Part shown: positions 15,075-22,819 of the stretch, piece after piece
How the letters are laid out: the number at the start of each line of letters is the position of its first letter
How positions within the stretch are numbered: position 1 is the stretch's first letter
Assembly (NCBI GenBank): GCA_027306505.1
Contig: DAHUZP010000084.1
Span: forward strand, 1-44,636
Length of the DNA stretch: 44,636 nucleotides
Direction of reading: 5' to 3'
From: Thermoplasmata archaeon
GTDB taxonomy: Archaea; Thermoplasmatota; Thermoplasmata; Lutacidiplasmatales; UBA184
The notes under the pieces: generated by a model
Seen by the model: the letters and a program-made list of their open reading frames with translations, nothing else
Told to the model about the DNA's origin: nothing
The model's database searches: none
Translations under genes and position numbers: made by a program

Positions 15075-16988
15075 TCAGGCGACCTTGGGCGGAGGCGAGG
15101 CGCCAGGGACGTTGGGGAGGGGCAGGTCGTCCCCCGGAGGGTCCGGCCAGGAGTCCCGCCAGCAGAACTTCGCGAAGAAGCGCGGGACCGACTTGGGGAG
15201 CCCCAGGCTGCCCCCGAGCTCCAGCACGTCCTCCTTGGTGAGCTCCCCCACCGCGGCCAGGAGGAAGGCGTAGAGGACGGTCCCCGCGAGCACCGTCGCG
15301 ATGAAGACCGGGGTGTTGCTCACCGGGATCGCGAGGGAGGGGTCGTGGAAGAGCGCCCCGAAGTCGCCCACCGCGGTCCGTGAGAAGATGAGGAAGGTCG
15401 CGGCCGCCGCGACAAAGATCGTGATGTAGGGCCGGGGCGAGGGATGGACCTGCACGTACCGGTGGAGGAACCAGGCGTTCGAGAGGAACCCCGCGCTCGT
15501 GGAGAGGAGCACCGCGAACGCGGCGCCGGTCACCCCGAGGCCGTGGAGCGGGCTCGTCTGCCAGAGGAAGGCGATGAGCGAGCCGGAGAGGACGATCAGC
15601 TGGACCGTGGAGAGGTAGAGCTCGCGCTTCTGCTGCCCCACCGCGTCCAGGACGGAGCCGGTGATCCGGAAGAGGGCCTGGGGGAGCGCGGACGCGGCGA
15701 GGATCGCGAGCGCGATCGACGCATCGTTCGCCCCGGTGCTCACGATCGAGCTGTACATGTCGTTCAGCAGGATCTTACGGAAGACGATCGCGGCCAGGAT
15801 CGCCGGGGCCAGGATGAGCACGGTCCAGCGCATCGACTTGCGGGTGCGCCGGCGCAGCTCCCGGTGCTCCCCCCGGACGAAGAGCGAGGCCATGTCCGGG
15901 AAGAGCGGGACGGTGATCGCGTTGGGCAGGAACATGAGGAGGAGCAGGAACGCGTTCGCGACGGCGAAGGTCTGGATCGCCTGGGCGGGAAGGAACGCCG
16001 CGACGAAGAAGGGCGGCAGGCTCGAGACCGCGTAGGTGAGGAACATCGCCCCCATGAGCGGGGCCGCGAAGATCAGCATCGAACGGATCTCGTTCCACGC
16101 GCCCCTGAACCGGATGCCCGTGTAGAGGCCCCCGTTCTTCGCGTACCTCGAGTGGGCGAGGATCGCGACGAAGGGGACCGACGCCGCGACGACGTAGGCG
16201 ATGGAGATGTCCAGGATCATCCCGGCGTTGGAGCTCGTCACGAGCTGGACCGTCGGGTGGATGAACAGGAGGTTCAGCTGGGTCCCCGCCTTCGCGGGGT
16301 CGAAGGTCCAGAGGAAGGCGACCACGACGAGCCCCGCCGCCCGGAGCGTGTTCTCCACGACGAAGGGCCAGACCCCGGCAGCCGCGTTCCCTCGGGAGGC
16401 TCGCAGGGAGCTGTAGATGACCGACGGGGTCTCGAGGAGGGGGAGGAACAGGAAGAGGTCGAGCGGCCACCAGCCGACCCCGGGAGCGGGGCGGATCCCG
16501 AAGAGGGGGGCCAGGATGGGCGTGAGCACCCCGAAGACGAGGGCGACCGCCCCCAGGGAGAGGACCCGGAAGGCGAGGTAGGCGCCGGTGAGGTTCTTGG
16601 TGTTGCCCCCGCGGGCGACGAAGAACCCGTACGCCGTGCCGAGCCGAAGGTCGCCCAGCGTGTAAATCATCGAGCTGATCAGGAGATAGAACGTCGCGAT
16701 GCCCATGTAGGCGAGGCCGGGGGGCGTCCCCGACCGCGGGATGTCCAGGATGAAGATCTCGTGGGTCGCGACCCAGCCCATGAGCTGGCCCAGGACCGCG
16801 TTGAGGAACACGATGAGCGTGCTGAAGGCGAACTTGGAGGTGACCGGCGCGGGAGCGTCCGGGCCCGGCTTGGGGGCCGCAGGAGCAGCAGGAGCGGCGG
16901 CTGCCGCGGGCCTAGGCTTGGACCGGGTCGCCGACCCTTCGCTCAACCCCGATCCCTTCCGCCCGACCCCTGGGGAGGGCCCTCCCAT
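15075..16988 (-). CDS. Polytopic Wzx/MurJ-like oligosaccharide flippase
   Basis: 637 residues. An Ala/Pro-rich cytoplasmic N-terminus (about 1-50) is followed by some 12-14 membrane helices and a short cytoplasmic C-terminus. The layout, the early Asn/Gly-rich helix (FLNAVLGQLMGW) and internal segments such as FAAPLMGAMFLTY and VTGAAFAVLLSTSAGFLSN resemble the polysaccharide-export branch of the MATE/MVF superfamily. It likely flips lipid-linked glycans, supplying sugar for the N-glycosylated surface proteins in the window. The ATG at 16988 overlaps a TATA-like CTATATG; if that box is used, the first codon in the message would be TTG 16946. Confidence 0.72.
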   Translation of the reverse strand: MGGPSPGVGRKGSGLSEGSATRSKPRPAAAAAPAAPAAPKPGPDAPAPVTSKFAFSTLIVFLNAVLGQLMGWVATHEIFILDIPRSGTPPGLAYMGIATFYLLISSMIYTLGDLRLGTAYGFFVARGGNTKNLTGAYLAFRVLSLGAVALVFGVLTPILAPLFGIRPAPGVGWWPLDLFLFLPLLETPSVIYSSLRASRGNAAAGVWPFVVENTLRAAGLVVVAFLWTFDPAKAGTQLNLLFIHPTVQLVTSSNAGMILDISIAYVVAASVPFVAILAHSRYAKNGGLYTGIRFRGAWNEIRSMLIFAAPLMGAMFLTYAVSSLPPFFVAAFLPAQAIQTFAVANAFLLLLMFLPNAITVPLFPDMASLFVRGEHRELRRRTRKSMRWTVLILAPAILAAIVFRKILLNDMYSSIVSTGANDASIALAILAASALPQALFRITGSVLDAVGQQKRELYLSTVQLIVLSGSLIAFLWQTSPLHGLGVTGAAFAVLLSTSAGFLSNAWFLHRYVQVHPSPRPYITIFVAAAATFLIFSRTAVGDFGALFHDPSLAIPVSNTPVFIATVLAGTVLYAFLLAAVGELTKEDVLELGGSLGLPKSVPRFFAKFCWRDSWPDPPGDDLPLPNVPGASPPPKVA

Positions 16989-17051
16989 ATAGTGATGTTC
17001 AAGGCGGCCCCTCGTGGTGGGGGGTCGGGGGCAGGGGAAAAGCGCTCCCGC

Positions 17052-17279
17052 CTATTCCTCGTTCGTCTCGATCCGGAAGAAGACGTTCGCGCCCTTGAGC
17101 GCGGCCTGGATCCGGTCCGCGAACCAGAGCGAGTCCTTCACCGTCGCGTTGCGGTCCCACTCGTAGACGAAGTCGTACTCCCCGGTGATGGGCTTGAACC
17201 CCAGGTCCTCGAGCGTCTCGGCGACCTTGGAGAAGTTGGCCCCCTCCGAGTTCATCTGGAGCAGGACGTAGGTCTTCAT
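17052..17279 (-). CDS. Small conserved-looking protein, ferredoxin-like fold suspected
   Basis: 75 residues starting MKTYVLLQMNSEG, with a beta-alpha-beta pattern (strand, helix KVAETLEDLGF, strand DFVYEWDR, helix WFADRIQAAL, strand VFFRIET) of the kind seen in Lrp ligand-binding and MTH1187-like small proteins. No catalytic residues are evident. A TATA element (GTATATG region, 17306-17312) is about 30 bases before the ATG. It is transcribed alone or ahead of the flippase. Function unknown. Confidence 0.7.
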   Translation of the reverse strand: MKTYVLLQMNSEGANFSKVAETLEDLGFKPITGEYDFVYEWDRNATVKDSLWFADRIQAALKGANVFFRIETNEE

Positions 17280-17305
17280 CGGGCGGTTCTTCGAGAGGAA
17301 ATCGG

Positions 17306-17312
17306 GTATATG
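17306..17312 (-). promoter_or_regulatory. TATA box of the 75-residue protein
   Basis: CATATAC on the minus strand, about 30 bases before the ATG at 17279, predicting a leader of only a few bases. Confidence 0.6.
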
Positions 17313-17317
17313 ATGCT

Positions 17318-17338
17318 CCCCCGGGGGTCACCCGGGGG
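17318..17338. terminator. CCCCCGGG hairpin downstream of tgtA
   Basis: CCCCCGGG, five bases, then CCCGGGGG form an 8-bp stem about 60-80 bases after the tgtA stop, next to the promoter of the following small gene. Its role as a transcript end is inferred from position. Confidence 0.35.
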
Positions 17339-17396
17339 ACGAGGGGGGGAGAAGGGGGGGGCAGGGGGCTCAGGGCGGCCCGAGCGGCCTGGAGCG

Positions 17397-19319
17397 CTAG
17401 GCTCCCTCGCTCGAGCCTTCCTTCTCGACCCGCGAGCCCGCGTGCGAGACGACGCGGACCGCGACGCCCCGTCGGAAGCGTCCCATCTCCGCCCCCGAGA
17501 GCAAGGCGCGGCCGACCGAGAGGAGATGGTCCTCCGCATCGACCACCAGGACCGCGTCCCCGGGAGAGAGCTCGGGGTCCGCTCGGACCACGTGCCGGGA
17601 GAAGAGGCTACGACCCTCCGACACGAACGGGACCGCGTCGGCATGGGCGACGACACGGGCCCTCGGGGCGGGCAGCACGGCCCGCAGCTCCTCGCCCCCG
17701 GCGAAGGTGGGGTGAGGAAGGCCGTCGTTGGCCACCACGAAGAGGATCCGCTTCTCCCGAAGGACCTCCCGAAGGCGGCCGGTGGACCGGGAGTGCCGGG
17801 CCCGCAGCGGGGTCGCGAGGAGCTTCGCCGCCGCCTCCCGGCCCCAGGTCCAGGAGAGGATCGACCCGACGTGCCGGTGGACCCAAGCCTCCGAGTTGCG
17901 CTCGCGGTCCTCCGCCTCGACCTCCTCGCTCCTCGGGGTCGGGGCGGGGCGCGCCTCGTGGGGGGCATAGTCCTCTGGGGCGACGAGGGGGCCCGCGGGA
18001 TAGATCTCGGTGAGCTCGAGAGGGACCGGCCCTAGGGCGCAGGAGGTGGACCAGATGCCCCCCTCCCCTCCCTTGGAGGCGAGAGCGAGCGGGGGAGCTC
18101 GCCGAAGGGAGGAGGGAGAGAGCGGGCGACGCTCCGTTTCCCCGATGACCGCCACCCCTGAGCTCCAGCGGGCGAGGTGCTCCCTGAAGCGCACTGCGGC
18201 GGGGCGCTGCAAGCTCCCCGGGACGATGACCCGGAAGCTGCGGCGGCTCAGAGGCTCGGTGGGAAGGAAGACCTCCGGATGGGACCGGGCCTCGTCCATC
18301 GCCCGGGCGAGCGCGGGGTGCCCGGTGCTCCGCTCCTCGGCGAGCTCCCAGAGCTCCCCGTCCCGGATCGCCTGGCGGACGCGGGCGATCTCGAGCTTGC
18401 ACTGCAGGAGGTTGTGCCGCGCGACGAGCGGGGACTGCTCCTCGGGGGGGAGGTCCTTGAGCTGGGTCAGGGGCGTCTTCGCGCAGAGGAAGCAGCCGCA
18501 GACCTCCTCCTGGAGGTCGACCAGCGGGAGCGAGCCGTAGGGGAAGAGCAGCGTGCCCCGCTTCGCGAACTTGTGGTAGGAGGAGGAGTCGAAGAGGTCG
18601 CCCCCGAAGAGGGCCCCGAAGGCGAAGAGCATCGGATGGCCGAGGCCGAAGAGGTGGACGGGGCGCTCGGGAGCGAGGTGCGGCCGGGCGAAGGAGAGCA
18701 CGCGCGCGAGGTCCGCGAAGCGGTAGGACTCCATGAGCGGGACGATCCCGCCGACCGCCAGCACGTCCCCGATGGGGGAAGCCCCCTCGGCCGAGCGCTG
18801 CCGGAGGTCCGAGAAGAGCCCGCCCTGGACCGGCACCGCGAGGAGCCTCTCCCCGCGCGCGCTCCGCGCCGCCCGGGCGCGCTCGAGCGTCGTCTCGACC
18901 CCTTGCCGGGCCTCCTCGTACGTGGCCTCGGGCTCGACGAACTCGTCGAGGACCGTCGCGATGTCGCTCCCGATCTCCCCCTGGAAGCGGAGGATCTCCT
19001 CCGGCCCCACCTCCACCTCTCCGTAGGCGTGCTGCTGGAAGGCCCCCGAGTCGGTCATGATGGCCCCGGGGAAGCCCAGGAGCCGGTGGAGCCCCTCCGC
19101 CTTCGCGCGCTCCGCGAGCGCGGGCTGCCGTCGCAGGATGTAGCTCGAGGTGATCACGGCCCCGAAGCCCCACTCCTCCCGGAGCTCCTTCGGAGGGACG
19201 GCCTGACGGGCAGGGTCGGGATGGACCACCGGCAAGAGCGCCGGGGTCTCCACCATCCCGTGGGGGGTCTCCAGGCGGCCGCGGCGCCCGAGGCCGTCGC
19301 GGTCGATGAGCTCGAACAT
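17397..19319 (-). CDS. tgtA: Archaeal tRNA-guanine transglycosylase
   Basis: 640 residues. It exchanges guanine-15 of tRNA for preQ0, the first tRNA-bound step to archaeosine. The catalytic barrel has Asp90 (TDSGAFQ), the nucleophile region FDSSSY (Asp244), FGLGHP (224-229) and the zinc site Cys274, Cys276, Cys279, His302. The C-terminal third (from about 380) holds the archaeal-only domains, ending in a PUA RNA-binding domain (about 560-640, with VLVVDAEDHLL and AVRVVS). The length equals full one-piece archaeal TgtA. The ATG at 19319 is chosen because MFELIDRDGLGRRG is the family N-terminus; a frame from 19454 would add unrelated residues. Confidence 0.95.
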   Translation of the reverse strand: MFELIDRDGLGRRGRLETPHGMVETPALLPVVHPDPARQAVPPKELREEWGFGAVITSSYILRRQPALAERAKAEGLHRLLGFPGAIMTDSGAFQQHAYGEVEVGPEEILRFQGEIGSDIATVLDEFVEPEATYEEARQGVETTLERARAARSARGERLLAVPVQGGLFSDLRQRSAEGASPIGDVLAVGGIVPLMESYRFADLARVLSFARPHLAPERPVHLFGLGHPMLFAFGALFGGDLFDSSSYHKFAKRGTLLFPYGSLPLVDLQEEVCGCFLCAKTPLTQLKDLPPEEQSPLVARHNLLQCKLEIARVRQAIRDGELWELAEERSTGHPALARAMDEARSHPEVFLPTEPLSRRSFRVIVPGSLQRPAAVRFREHLARWSSGVAVIGETERRPLSPSSLRRAPPLALASKGGEGGIWSTSCALGPVPLELTEIYPAGPLVAPEDYAPHEARPAPTPRSEEVEAEDRERNSEAWVHRHVGSILSWTWGREAAAKLLATPLRARHSRSTGRLREVLREKRILFVVANDGLPHPTFAGGEELRAVLPAPRARVVAHADAVPFVSEGRSLFSRHVVRADPELSPGDAVLVVDAEDHLLSVGRALLSGAEMGRFRRGVAVRVVSHAGSRVEKEGSSEGA

Positions 19320-19489
19320 CGCCCGGCCACACGGCTTCCCCCACTTCCCCTTTGCGAGGGCCACGAGGGGGCGGCCGAGCCCCGACCGAGCCCCGACCCA
19401 CCCCCCCCGCAGGGGCCCGTTCGTCCAATCCGGGGTGCATCCGGTTGCACCCAAGATTAAGAGCGTCCGACCCGGAGGAGCGGGGGAAC

Positions 19490-20911
19490 ATGCCCGCGCC
19501 GACCTGGTTCCTGACCGTCTTCTTCCTCTCCGTCGCCACCGGTCTCGCGACCTCCCTCTACTTCTGGATCAACGCGCGGCATGCCCGCCGGCAACGAGAG
19601 GGCGCCCCTGCGACCTCGAAGGTACCCTCGGAGGTCGACCCGAGGTCGGTCACGGCCCTGGTCCCGGTGCACGCCCAAGACCTGGAGCTCTTCCGCCGCT
19701 CCCTGAGCTCCCTCGCCCTCCAGGGGTGCCGGATCGTGGTGGTGGGGGACGGGGTCCTCGCACCCTACCGCGACATCGCGGAGGGCCACGGTGGAACGTT
19801 CGTCGCGCTCTCCCCCCGTCAGGGCAAGAAGGCCGCGCTCGCCTCGGGGATCTCGAGCGTGTCGACCCCCTACGTGCTCTTCGTCGACAGCGACACGGTG
19901 ATGCCGGAGGGAGGGGTCCGAAGGATGCTCGCCCACTTCCGCCCGGGGGTGGGCGGCGTCGGCGCGAACCTCACCGTCCCGCACCGGCGGGGATGGATCG
20001 CGTACTGCTCGGAGTTCGTCGAGCGGAGCCGGGAGGTGGTCCTGCGGGCCATGTCGCTCCACGGCAACGTGATGCTCCTCGACGGGGCCTGTGCGATGTA
20101 CCCCACCGCGCTCGTCGCCCCCTTCCTGCGCTCCCAGGAGTTCCTCAACGTCCGCGTGCTGGGACGCCGGGTCCCCCTAGGTGACGATTGGCTCCTCACC
20201 GGGCACGTGATCGCCCAGGGACAGCGGGCGGTGAAGGCCTACGACGTGTACGTCGAGACGCCCGCGCCCACCACGCTCGGAGGCTTCCTCTCCCGCAACG
20301 TGCGCTGGGCCCGCTCGGGGTGGATCCGGCTCGGGCGTGACCTGCGCCACGGCGCGCTGTGGAGAGGAGGACGGTTCTTCCGCTACGAGATGCTGGGAGC
20401 CTACCTCCTTCCCTTGCTCACCTGCTTCACGTTCCTCACCCGTCTCCCGGTCCTCGCCCGCCGCGGCCTCGCCGGGGTCCTCCCTCCCCTCCTCGACGCG
20501 GTGATCTACGGGAGGAGCCCTTGGTTCCACACCCCCCACTGGGGCTCGCTGCTCCTGGGCACCCTGCTCTGGGTCGCCGAGATGATGGGCGTGGGAGCCT
20601 TCCTCTTCGCGGTCCAGCGCGGCATCCGGGACCACCGCGGCCGCACCATGCTCTTCGGCGCGCTCGCGACGGGGGTCCTGCTCGCGACGACCCTCTACGG
20701 GTTGCTCACGTTCTGGAAGGCGACCGAGTGGGAGCGTACCGTCGGGGCGGGGGAGGAGTCCCGAGCCTCGGACGGGGGCTCCTTGCCCTCACGGACGTCC
20801 TGCGCTCTGCGCCCCACCCCACCTGCCCTCTGGGTCGAGCTCTCCCCCGGCGGACATCCCCTGGTCGCCCCGGCCCTCACCCACGCGAGCGCTCCTGCGC
20901 TCCGAGAGTAG
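19490..20911 (+). CDS. Membrane glycosyltransferase, GT2 family
   Basis: 473 residues. One N-terminal membrane helix (6-27) precedes a GT2 catalytic domain: DSD at 133-135 binds the nucleotide-sugar metal, GDDW (231-234) supplies the base, and RNVRWARSGW (269-278) matches the QxxRW-like acceptor motif of processive synthases. Three to four membrane helices follow (from about 300). This is the hyaluronan/cellulose-synthase-type layout, so it adds or polymerises sugars at the inner face of the membrane. The ATG at 19490 has GGAGGAGCGGGGG before it and GATTAAG about 30 bases upstream. The last 35 bases overlap the convergent uracil-DNA glycosylase gene. Sugar unknown. Confidence 0.85.
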   Translation: MPAPTWFLTVFFLSVATGLATSLYFWINARHARRQREGAPATSKVPSEVDPRSVTALVPVHAQDLELFRRSLSSLALQGCRIVVVGDGVLAPYRDIAEGHGGTFVALSPRQGKKAALASGISSVSTPYVLFVDSDTVMPEGGVRRMLAHFRPGVGGVGANLTVPHRRGWIAYCSEFVERSREVVLRAMSLHGNVMLLDGACAMYPTALVAPFLRSQEFLNVRVLGRRVPLGDDWLLTGHVIAQGQRAVKAYDVYVETPAPTTLGGFLSRNVRWARSGWIRLGRDLRHGALWRGGRFFRYEMLGAYLLPLLTCFTFLTRLPVLARRGLAGVLPPLLDAVIYGRSPWFHTPHWGSLLLGTLLWVAEMMGVGAFLFAVQRGIRDHRGRTMLFGALATGVLLATTLYGLLTFWKATEWERTVGAGEESRASDGGSLPSRTSCALRPTPPALWVELSPGGHPLVAPALTHASAPALRE

Positions 20912-21605
20912 GCGTCCCGTTCCCGTCGAGCTCCCGGCGAACCTCCTCCAGCACCCGGTCCATCATCGCGGCGGAGAGGAGACCGGTCTGGACGTTGCGC
21001 GGGCTCGGGTGATAGCTCGCCATGAGGACCTGCCCGTCCTCGGGAAGCGCGAGGCGTGCGCCGTGGTGGAAGGCCGCCCGAGGTCGGGGCGTGGAGAAGG
21101 CTCCGGGACAGGCCCTCAGCACCTGGGTCCACGCTCCGGCTCCCAGCGCGAGGAGGACCCTCGCCCGGGGGAGGAGACGGAGCTCCTCCTCGAGGTAGGG
21201 GCGACAGCGCGCGAACTCCGTGGGGAGGGGCTTGTTGTCGGGCGGCACGCACCGCACGGCTGCGGTCATGAAGGCGTCCGGGAGCTCCAGGCCATCGTCC
21301 CGTCCCGTCGAGGTGGGCTGGTTCGCGAACCCGTGCCGGTGCAGCGCCGCCATGAGGAAGGCGGCGGACCTGTCCCCGGTGAAGACCCGGCCCGTCCGGT
21401 TCGCCCCTTGGGCCGCCGGGGCGAGGCCCACCAGCACGAGACGCGCCTGGGGGTCACCGAACCCCGCGATGGGCCGTCCCCAGTACCTCTCCCCGCGCCG
21501 CTCCTTCCCTTCGGCGGCGGAGCGCTCTCTCCAGGCGACGAGGCGAGCGCACTTGCGGCATCGCTCGATCCTCCGCGCGAGGACCTGGAGGCCCGTCCCC
21601 GACAT
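20877..21605 (-). CDS. Uracil-DNA glycosylase, family 5 (UDGb)
   Basis: 242 residues from ATG 21605. It removes uracil (and in relatives hypoxanthine) from DNA. The iron-sulfur cluster ligands are visible: Cys16 and Cys19 (CRKC), Cys119 (AVRC) and Cys134 (ARC). Motif 1 is GLAPAAQGANRTG (60-72) with Ala in place of the Asp/Asn of other UDG families, diagnostic of family 5; VFTGDRS follows, and the DNA-binding motif is YHPSPRNVQTG. The start is placed where Thermus-type homologues begin, about 15 residues before the first Cys; in-frame ATGs at 21638 and 21677 exist. Convergent overlap of 35 bases with the glycosyltransferase gene. Confidence 0.92.
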   Translation of the reverse strand: MSGTGLQVLARRIERCRKCARLVAWRERSAAEGKERRGERYWGRPIAGFGDPQARLVLVGLAPAAQGANRTGRVFTGDRSAAFLMAALHRHGFANQPTSTGRDDGLELPDAFMTAAVRCVPPDNKPLPTEFARCRPYLEEELRLLPRARVLLALGAGAWTQVLRACPGAFSTPRPRAAFHHGARLALPEDGQVLMASYHPSPRNVQTGLLSAAMMDRVLEEVRRELDGNGTPTLGAQERSRG

Positions 21606-21708
21606 CCGCTCGCTCCCCCTTCCCTTTCGGCAGAGCATGGCCCGTGGCAGGGGGAGCGCTACCGCACTAGGGGGCACGCACGCTGGGAGAAGCGGCGGGG
21701 TCCGGACC

Positions 21709-22104
21709 CTACCCGCTCGTCATGAGCGGACGGGTGCACTGCTTGCAGTGCGTGAGCCACGGGTCGTTGGTCGCCCCGCAGCTGGGACAGCGGACCGGTC
21801 CGTGGGACCCGCCGCCGCTCCCACCCTGGTAGTACTGCATGCTGCCGCCGCGTTCCTGAGGGTTGTAGTACTGGGCGCTCTGCCCGGGGTTCTGATAGGC
21901 CGCGCTGGCGCCGGGCGAGCCGCCCATCTGCTGCAGCGGCTGCTGCTGCTGCTGCTGCTGTTGCTGTTGCTGAGGAGCGGCCTGCTGTTGGCCACCGGGG
22001 CCCCCGGGCCGAAGGGGGCGACCGCAGTAGGCGCAGAAGTATCCATCAGCGAGGGTTCCCCATTGACAGCTCGGGCAGCGAACGAAGCGGGCTTGGGCGG
22101 CCAT
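21709..22104 (-). CDS. Double zinc-ribbon protein with polyglutamine linker
   Basis: 131 residues. An N-terminal ribbon (CPSC, then CAYC after 14 residues) and a C-terminal ribbon (CPSC, then CKQC) are joined by a low-complexity linker rich in Gln, Gly, Pro, Tyr and Asn, including 11 consecutive glutamines. The composition resembles disordered, self-associating segments. No enzymatic motif. The start at ATG 22104 is supported by a TATA-like TTTAAT 30 bases upstream. The neighbouring gene also encodes a protein ending in a zinc ribbon. A nucleic-acid- or protein-binding adaptor is likely; the partner is unknown. Confidence 0.8.
   Translation of the reverse strand: MAAQARFVRCPSCQWGTLADGYFCAYCGRPLRPGGPGGQQQAAPQQQQQQQQQQQPLQQMGGSPGASAAYQNPGQSAQYYNPQERGGSMQYYQGGSGGGSHGPVRCPSCGATNDPWLTHCKQCTRPLMTSG
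21940..21972. repeat. CAG/CAA trinucleotide run coding for polyglutamine
   Basis: Seven CTG units followed by TTG-CTG-TTG-CTG on the plus strand, which is CAG/CAA on the coding strand. CAA codons interrupt the CAG run only at one end. Trinucleotide runs of this length are unusual in archaeal genes. Confidence 0.85.
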
Positions 22105-22130
22105 GTAGGCGAGAGAGACCCGTTCGGCCA

Positions 22131-22137
22131 ATTAAAG
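22131..22137 (-). promoter_or_regulatory. TATA box of the polyQ zinc-ribbon gene
   Basis: CTTTAAT on the minus strand, about 30 bases before ATG 22104. Confidence 0.55.
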
Positions 22138-22210
22138 AGCATGGCGACCCCCCTGAGGCCCTCCAGGGGGCCAGAGCGGGGGCGAGGCCCCCGCCGCGCG
22201 GCCTTCCCGG

Positions 22211-22645
22211 CTAGCTGTAAGGCCCGTTCACGTTGCCCCTCCAGACGAGGGGGGTCCGACAGAACTGGCACTGCGTGTCGCCCACCTGGAGCAGCTTCTT
22301 GCACCGGTAGCACGGCACGACCTCGGGCGCGCGGACCTGGGGCGCCGCCCTAGGAGCCTCCCTCGGGATCGCGGGCCGCAGGGTCTTGCGGTACTGGTCC
22401 GCGGAGGCCATGAGCTGGTCGATGGTCCAATGGGACTGGCTCACGCCCTGCTCGAAGGGGGCGAGCTGCCCGCCGCTCGAGACGATCCCCATGAGGACCG
22501 CCTTCAGCTGGATGAGCTTCGCGACGGGGATGCCCGGCTGTCCCTCGTACACCCGGACGATACGGGCGACGGCGTCAGCGAGCTGCTGACGAGCCTTCCC
22601 GGCGGCCATCGAGTCGAGCGCGGTCTGATCGATCCCCTTCGCCAT
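22211..22645 (-). CDS. Helical protein with C-terminal zinc ribbon
   Basis: 144 residues from ATG 22645. Residues 1-90 are predicted helical without signal peptide (MAKGIDQTALDSMAAGKARQ, later LIQLKAVLMGIV). A Pro/Arg-rich link leads to a zinc ribbon at the C-terminus (CYRC, then CQFC). The GGTATCT element at 22669-22675 is about 26 bases before the ATG, fitting a leaderless message. The frame stays open far upstream, but that is antisense to the radical SAM gene. The ribbon resembles those in the adjacent polyQ protein, so the two may act together. Function unknown. Confidence 0.75.
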   Translation of the reverse strand: MAKGIDQTALDSMAAGKARQQLADAVARIVRVYEGQPGIPVAKLIQLKAVLMGIVSSGGQLAPFEQGVSQSHWTIDQLMASADQYRKTLRPAIPREAPRAAPQVRAPEVVPCYRCKKLLQVGDTQCQFCRTPLVWRGNVNGPYS

Positions 22646-22668
22646 CGGCGGGCCGAGGGCCCTCGGAA

Positions 22669-22675
22669 GATACCC
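22669..22675 (-). promoter_or_regulatory. TATA box of the helical zinc-ribbon gene
   Basis: GGTATCT on the minus strand, about 26 bases before ATG 22645. It decides the start against the long upstream open frame. Confidence 0.5.
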
Positions 22676-22819
22676 TTTGCGCTCGTTGCTCTGTGAGGGA
22701 GCCGTCCCCCCGGGGGCATGCGCACTCCCCCCCTGGCCCCGGGGGGGCTCCTCCCGCCTATCCCCCCGCGGAGCTGCCGACATAGGAAGGCTCATGAGGT
22801 CCCCTGCAGGAGAAGGTCC

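Noticed and set aside
16999-17331. 110-codon minus-strand frame over the 75-residue gene
   Set aside because: A different frame from the 75-residue protein, basic and Gly/Arg-rich, and lacking strand-helix periodicity.
15444-18035. Very long plus-strand open frame (863 codons)
   Set aside because: It lies antisense to the flippase and TgtA genes, is made of charged low-complexity sequence and has no promoter or family motif. Such frames are expected in DNA this GC-rich.
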